A DNA stretch of 24,088 nucleotides, taken from contig JBHHYR010000039.1 in NCBI GenBank assembly GCA_046757585.1, positions 1-24,088 of the forward strand. The letters are read 5' to 3'. A model generated the notes under the pieces. It had not been told where the DNA came from and made no database searches. It saw only the letters and a list, made by a program, of their open reading frames with translations. The translations under genes and the position numbers were made by a program. This document shows, piece after piece, positions 23,941-24,088 of this stretch. The first letter of the stretch is position 1; each line of letters begins with the position of its first letter. The stretch comes from JBHHYR01 sp046757585. Lineage in GTDB: Bacteria; Desulfobacterota; Binatia; HRBIN30.

Positions 23941-24049
23941 TTTTCGGCCGTCTTTTTTGTAGACAATACTGTGCGTGGAGAATAGCCTGATTGGTAAGCC
24001 AGGAGCGGGTAGTGCGCACCTGCGCGCGAACAGAACGAGGCGCGCTGCA

Positions 24050-24088
24050 ATGAAGCACAGGAGATTTGCCGGCCGGGCCACCCCCGGG
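24050..24088 (+). CDS. Probable start of a gene running off the right edge
   Basis: An ATG at 24050 is preceded by ACGAGG with nine bases of spacing and opens a frame that stays open to the window end, giving 13 residues (MKHRRFAGRATPG). The basic N-terminus would fit many protein types. The length is too short to identify, and the claim rests only on the ribosome site and the AT-rich, promoter-like DNA upstream. Confidence 0.35.
   Translation, partial: MKHRRFAGRATPG

Larger units (their letters stand above)
23558..24049. other. About 490 bases without a convincing gene, rich in hairpins
   Basis: Open frames cross this stretch on both strands, but none has recognisable domains, and their compositions (runs of Pro, Arg and Gly) look like chance frames in GC-rich DNA. 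What can be seen are strong stem-loops (23582-23611, 23629-23642, 23789-23808), an abrupt AT-rich pocket at about 23940-23970, and a tandem repeat at 23924-23940. The left part probably holds the 3' end of the lyase-like transcript and the right part the control region of the next gene. A structured RNA cannot be excluded. Confidence 0.5.

Noticed and set aside
23559..24050. Minus- and plus-strand frames of 92-163 codons in the right-hand gap
   Set aside because: Their sequences are low-complexity and mutually overlapping, without domain, ribosome site or operon context. A decayed gene cannot be excluded but is not supported.
1..24088. CRISPR arrays, insertion sequences, phage genes or rRNA
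   Set aside because: No regularly spaced repeats, transposase motifs, terminal inverted repeats, phage structural genes or rRNA-like stretches were seen.

Overview
The window looks like chromosomal DNA of a GC-rich Gram-negative bacterium. Evidence for this is YajC, a long-chain polyprenyl diphosphate synthase, a Tat-exported periplasmic oxidoreductase subunit, a c-type cytochrome, and a hopanoid glycosyltransferase of the HpnI type. Cys-rich inserts spaced like C..D.DC..G..C and EF-hand/dockerin-like repeats inside secreted proteins remind me of deltaproteobacterial lineages (Myxococcota, Desulfobacterota or Binatota). That placement is an inference from style, not a demonstrated assignment. 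I see no phage, transposon, CRISPR, tRNA or rRNA.

Region 1 (1-5.9 kb, minus strand) is housekeeping. queA-tgt-yajC form a tight operon for queuosine tRNA modification plus the Sec accessory subunit. Upstream of it lies a family 4 uracil-DNA glycosylase - long NfeD protease - slipin operon that appears to end at an intrinsic terminator (2688-2713). A secreted zinc-dependent phospholipase C homologue (5910-6821, plus strand) starts on the same four bases as the divergent glycosylase gene.

Region 2 (6.9-12.5 kb) holds a minus-strand series: DUF971 protein, Mrp/ApbC Fe-S carrier, CDP-alcohol phosphatidyltransferase, a 70-residue two-helix membrane protein, an LPG-synthase-type membrane protein and CoaBC. 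It combines Fe-S cluster handling, phospholipid synthesis or transport, and coenzyme A synthesis. The polyprenyl diphosphate synthase gene diverges from it. Junctions in regions 1 and 2 repeatedly use 4-base ATGA or GTGA stop/start overlaps, which fixed several start codons here.

Region 3 (12.5-21.1 kb, minus strand) is the most unusual part and looks like a periplasmic redox neighbourhood. In transcription order it has: a small helical protein that looks like a haem-binding cytochrome relative with both haem cysteines lost; a Tat-exported gluconate-2-dehydrogenase subunit 3 homologue carrying an inserted dockerin-like double EF-hand; a GMC flavoprotein with a four-Cys Fe-S-like motif; a terminator; HpnI; and a 1211-residue secreted protein that joins a beta-propeller, Cys-rich inserts, a di-haem peroxidase-type cytochrome domain and a C-terminal Ig-like domain. 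I propose, without proof, that the GMC/subunit 3 pair delivers electrons to the di-haem protein.

Region 4 (21.1-24.1 kb) carries a 753-residue exported protein of the PcRGLX/YetA (exo-rhamnogalacturonan-lyase-like) type. It is followed by about 490 bases with no convincing gene but with several strong hairpins, an AT-rich pocket with two TGTCACA repeats one helical turn apart, and a likely start of a further gene at the right edge.
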